Source: a virus. Taken from it: DNA of 22,142 nucleotides. Below, piece after piece: positions 19,936-22,142 of this stretch. A program made the translations under genes and the position numbers. Positions within the stretch are counted from its first letter, which is position 1. Each line of letters begins with the position of its first letter. The DNA is taken from positions 1-22,142 of the IMG/VR virus record IMGVR_UViG_3300043313_002154; one strand, given 5' to 3'. The notes beneath the pieces were generated by a model. It made no database searches. It saw nothing but the letters and a program-made list of their open reading frames with translations, and was not told the origin of the DNA.

Positions 19936-20915
19936 ACTGCTGGGATTTCGACGGTGTCGCCGGACACAATGTTCGTCCGCTCCCACCATTCCGGCAGCCA
20001 ATGCGCCTGGTACCAGCGGATCGTCTCCTCGATGCCGCGCTGGAAGAGGATCAAAGACTCGGGGTCGATGCCGATCTGCTTCAACGTCGCAGGGTTCGCC
20101 GTCACCCGATCGTGCGGGGTTTCGCCGGGCCTCATCGGCAGATACACGATCGGCGGCTGCTTCGGTGCGCCCAAATCGGCGGCTGTGCACGAGATGAGCC
20201 GAGCGACCTGATTCACCGACAAAGACTTCACCGGCCCGACCTCGACCGGCATCGGCAGCACGTTGCCCTTCGCCGCGTGCTCCAACGCCGAGACCAGCGC
20301 GCGGGCGACATCCTTCACGTGCACCATGTCGGAGATCTGCGTGCCGTCGCCATAAATCTCGATCGGCTCCCCCAGAATCGCGCGGCACACCATCGACGGG
20401 GTTATCTTGCGAACCTTCGCCGGGCCATACGGGGGGGCGACCGACTGCCGAGGCCCATACGCATTCACGGCGCGGACCTGATTGATCCGGGTCTTGTGCT
20501 CCTTGTTGTACATGATCACCGACCGCTCGGCGAGGTGCTTGGTGATCGAGTAGGAGTTGTTCATCCAGTAGTTGCCGACGCAGATGTTGACGCCCGGAAT
20601 GTCGTATTTCCGGCAGGCTTTGATGAAGTTCAGCCCGCCGATGCCATTGGTGATGAACGCCGGCTCCGGGTCGTCGATTGTCTCCTGCGTACCCAGACAG
20701 GCCGCGAGATGGATGATCCCATCCACGTGGGCGGCGAGCTCGGACATGGCGGTCCAGTTGGTCACGTCGCCGAGGGAGACCCGGAAGATCCCGCCCACCG
20801 CGTCAGGGCGGTGACCCTGGCGGTCGAAGATGACGGGCTCATGTCCGCGGCGGATCAGCTCCTCGCCGACCCACGTTCCGATGAAGCCAGCCCCGCCCGT
20901 TATTCCGACCTTCAC
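19929..20915 (-). CDS. NAD-dependent sugar-nucleotide epimerase/dehydratase (extended SDR)
   Basis: This 328-residue protein probably converts a nucleotide sugar by epimerisation or dehydration, supplying donors for the glycosyltransferases downstream. Residues 7-13 read GGAGFIG, the NAD-binding glycine motif of extended short-chain dehydrogenases. Tyr122 and Lys126 (in NSYSITKHLAE) form the YxxxK catalytic pair. YGDGTQISDMVHVKDVARA near residue 190 matches the family's substrate-side motif. Unusually, the segment before YxxxK (NICVGNYWMNN) is short and lacks the usual Ser-Ser/Thr stretch. Start GTG 20915 has no ribosome binding site but a -10-like box 7 nt before it. Length is normal. Substrate is unknown. 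Confidence 0.88.
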   Translation of the reverse strand: MKVGITGGAGFIGTWVGEELIRRGHEPVIFDRQGHRPDAVGGIFRVSLGDVTNWTAMSELAAHVDGIIHLAACLGTQETIDDPEPAFITNGIGGLNFIKACRKYDIPGVNICVGNYWMNNSYSITKHLAERSVIMYNKEHKTRINQVRAVNAYGPRQSVAPPYGPAKVRKITPSMVCRAILGEPIEIYGDGTQISDMVHVKDVARALVSALEHAAKGNVLPMPVEVGPVKSLSVNQVARLISCTAADLGAPKQPPIVYLPMRPGETPHDRVTANPATLKQIGIDPESLILFQRGIEETIRWYQAHWLPEWWERTNIVSGDTVEIPAVV

Positions 20916-20928
20916 GCGGGGAAGCGTA
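20916..20928 (-). promoter_or_regulatory. Possible leaderless promoter of the epimerase gene
   Basis: On the minus strand TACGCT (20928-20923) fits TANNNT and ends 7 nt before GTG 20915. There is no Shine-Dalgarno sequence. Unlike the other three sites, no GTGT/ACAC palindrome is present; instead a G/C-rich inverted repeat lies just upstream (20932-20947). Confidence 0.35.
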
Positions 20929-20931
20929 ACC

Positions 20932-20947
20932 GCCGCGCGGGCGCGGC
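20932..20947 (-). repeat. G/C-rich 7-bp inverted repeat between the ATPase and epimerase genes
   Basis: GCCGCGC (20932-20938) and GCGCGGC (20941-20947) are exact reverse complements with a 2-nt centre. It lies in the 41-nt gap after the ATPase stop and directly upstream of the epimerase -10-like box. It could be an operator or, as RNA, a terminator without T-run. Its all-G/C content in a G/C-rich genome lowers the weight. Confidence 0.35.
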
Positions 20948-20956
20948 ATCGGGATA

Positions 20957-22142
20957 TCAGCGCATTGCGTGGATCTTCGGCAGCGTCCTGACTGGCGCTG
21001 GAGGGGAGTTGCTCGATCCCGCATCGGATCGGCCGACCGGATCCTCCCCCCCAGCACGTTTCTTCGGCTTGTTCAGACCCATGGCGGCGATTGCTTCATC
21101 GGTCTCCCAGGTGAACCGGACCCTGATCGTCGTGTCGTACTCATCGGCCAATTGGTCGAGCTGCTCCCAGCCCAACACATTCGTTCCGGTGAACGCAACG
21201 CCTTGCAGCCGCTTCGGGATCTTGGGCTCACCTGCCGCTTTGTACGCCTTCGTGCCGAACAGCTTGTCGAACTGCATCGCGCCCAAGCCGCCGAACGCGG
21301 TGTAGTAGGTGAACAGGTCACGGACGTCGACCTGGGACTTCAGTGGATCCTGCACAGCGCCGATCACCATGAAACCGGCCTTCAGGCCCTGCCGCAGGAT
21401 CTCCTGTAGATCAGCGGAGATGTTGACGTCGTGGCCGTCGACCTTGACGGTGCCCAACGTCATCACGGTTGCAATCTCGTCGACCAGCAGGATCCGCAGA
21501 GGCGTCTCGACCGATGGAGTGAATACGCGGGCGGTGCCGCGCAGTGTCATGCCACGGTGGCGCATCTCCATCAAGAACCGGCGCACGCAGCGCGCGACAT
21601 CCTCGCGGAACTCCGGCCCGAGCATCCACATCCAGCCGTCGCCGTAAGTCTCCTGCAGCTCCTCCAGCGACTTGTCCTCGAACTCCGGCGGCATCTCCGC
21701 GGCAACGAAGCGGTTGAACAGCCCGGATTGGTTATAGCCGTCGAGCTCCATGCCCATCGCCGGATCGATCGAGTCGATCAGCATCGCCCGGCCGTGGATC
21801 GAATGCTCTGCAGCGCCCAGGAATGAGCCGATCGCGCCAGATTTGCCGGTACGCGACGGCCCCGCCAGCAGCCAATGGAACGGGACGGTGATCAAATCCA
21901 GTTTGAACGGATCCCCGTTCTCCAACCGCGCCACCGCCAGGCCCTGTTTGAACCATGCGGTCCAATCCCCGTCGGGCGGCGGTGGGCGGTGGGCATAGGG
22001 GCGCACGATCTGCCGCAACGGATCGGTCTTCCACAGCCACAATGTCACGTTGTGCACCGACTTCTTCGACTGCACCGCGCGACCGCCGATTGCGCCCAAA
22101 GTCCGTCGTACGCCCTGAATCGCGTACTGGTAGAGCTCCGGG
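20957..22142 (-). CDS. FtsK/SpoIIIE-type DNA translocase ATPase, cut by the window end (partial)
   Basis: At least 395 codons of this gene lie in the window and the start lies beyond it; the frame stays open to the edge, so TTG 22099 is not a real start. AGPSRTGKSG (coded near 21838-21863) is a Walker A site and LRILLVDEIA (near 21471-21500) a Walker B site. A segment LRQGLKAGFMVIGAVQDP follows, in the place of the FtsK/SpoIIIE/TraB sensor region. Family members pump double-stranded DNA as hexamers. In phages and integrative elements such proteins are linked to DNA transfer or segregation, but their role here is unknown. No C-terminal DNA-reading gamma domain is seen: after the ATPase core the last ~45 residues are Pro/Ser-rich. 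The N-terminal part is missing from view. Confidence 0.82.
   Translation of the reverse strand, partial: PELYQYAIQGVRRTLGAIGGRAVQSKKSVHNVTLWLWKTDPLRQIVRPYAHRPPPPDGDWTAWFKQGLAVARLENGDPFKLDLITVPFHWLLAGPSRTGKSGAIGSFLGAAEHSIHGRAMLIDSIDPAMGMELDGYNQSGLFNRFVAAEMPPEFEDKSLEELQETYGDGWMWMLGPEFREDVARCVRRFLMEMRHRGMTLRGTARVFTPSVETPLRILLVDEIATVMTLGTVKVDGHDVNISADLQEILRQGLKAGFMVIGAVQDPLKSQVDVRDLFTYYTAFGGLGAMQFDKLFGTKAYKAAGEPKIPKRLQGVAFTGTNVLGWEQLDQLADEYDTTIRVRFTWETDEAIAAMGLNKPKKRAGGEDPVGRSDAGSSNSPPAPVRTLPKIHAMR

Noticed and set aside
20951-20958. GGGATATC, like the palindrome at 16081-16090
   Set aside because: Only eight shared bases, at the end of the ATPase gene; the full palindrome is not present.
19920-21305. 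Long plus-strand open frame of 461 codons opposite the epimerase and ATPase genes
   Set aside because: It is rich in Arg, His, Asp and Val as expected for the antisense of G/C-rich genes, has no family motif, and the opposing genes have clear catalytic motifs.
1-22142. CRISPR array, tRNA genes, insertion sequences, attachment sites, integrase
   Set aside because: No spaced direct repeats, cloverleaf-type sequence, transposase or recombinase motif was seen on either strand.

Overview
The window looks like part of the genome of a long-tailed (siphovirus) phage or prophage of a high-GC actinobacterium. Support comes from strongly G/C-biased third codon positions, frequent GTG starts, TANNNT-type -10 boxes, stop/start overlaps between genes, and a canonical head-to-tail gene order. 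No integrase, attachment site, tRNA or host gene is visible, so free phage and prophage cannot be told apart here. Streptomyces- or Micromonospora-like hosts are plausible, but that is inference.

Region 1 (68-15345, + strand) is the virion structural block: major capsid protein, a small unknown protein, head-tail adaptor, two small genes, head-tail stopper, HK97 gp10-like neck protein, tail terminator, a 56-residue unknown, tail tube, tail assembly chaperones with a probable -1 frameshift, tape measure protein, Dit-like distal tail protein, a 1099-residue tail hub/fibre protein with fibronectin-III-like domains, a small minor tail protein, a tail protein carrying a GH16-type glycoside hydrolase domain, and a beta-helix tail spike. 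The last two probably bind or degrade host-surface glycans.

Region 2 (15342-15985, - strand) holds two small genes, one with a possible zinc site. Region 3 (16145-16981, + strand) holds three small genes, two encoding membrane proteins, which may be part of a lysis cassette. No endolysin is seen.

Region 4 (16881-22142, - strand) reads leftward: an FtsK/SpoIIIE-type ATPase cut by the window end, an extended-SDR sugar-nucleotide epimerase/dehydratase, two small proteins (one with a possible zinc site), a GT-B glycosyltransferase, a 65-residue protein, a second probable glycosyltransferase with a DDD motif, and a coiled-coil protein. The sugar enzymes look like a phage-borne glycan module that could decorate virions or change the host surface.

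The least expected signal is regulatory. Three gene starts (2066 +, 15985 -, 19919 -) lack a ribosome binding site and have a TANNNT box ending exactly 6 nt before the start codon. In each case the box overlaps a palindrome of the type GTGT(A)-spacer-(T)ACAC. A fourth start (20915 -) has the same layout with 7 nt but a different inverted repeat. This suggests a small set of leaderless, co-regulated phage genes, one of them inside the structural operon.
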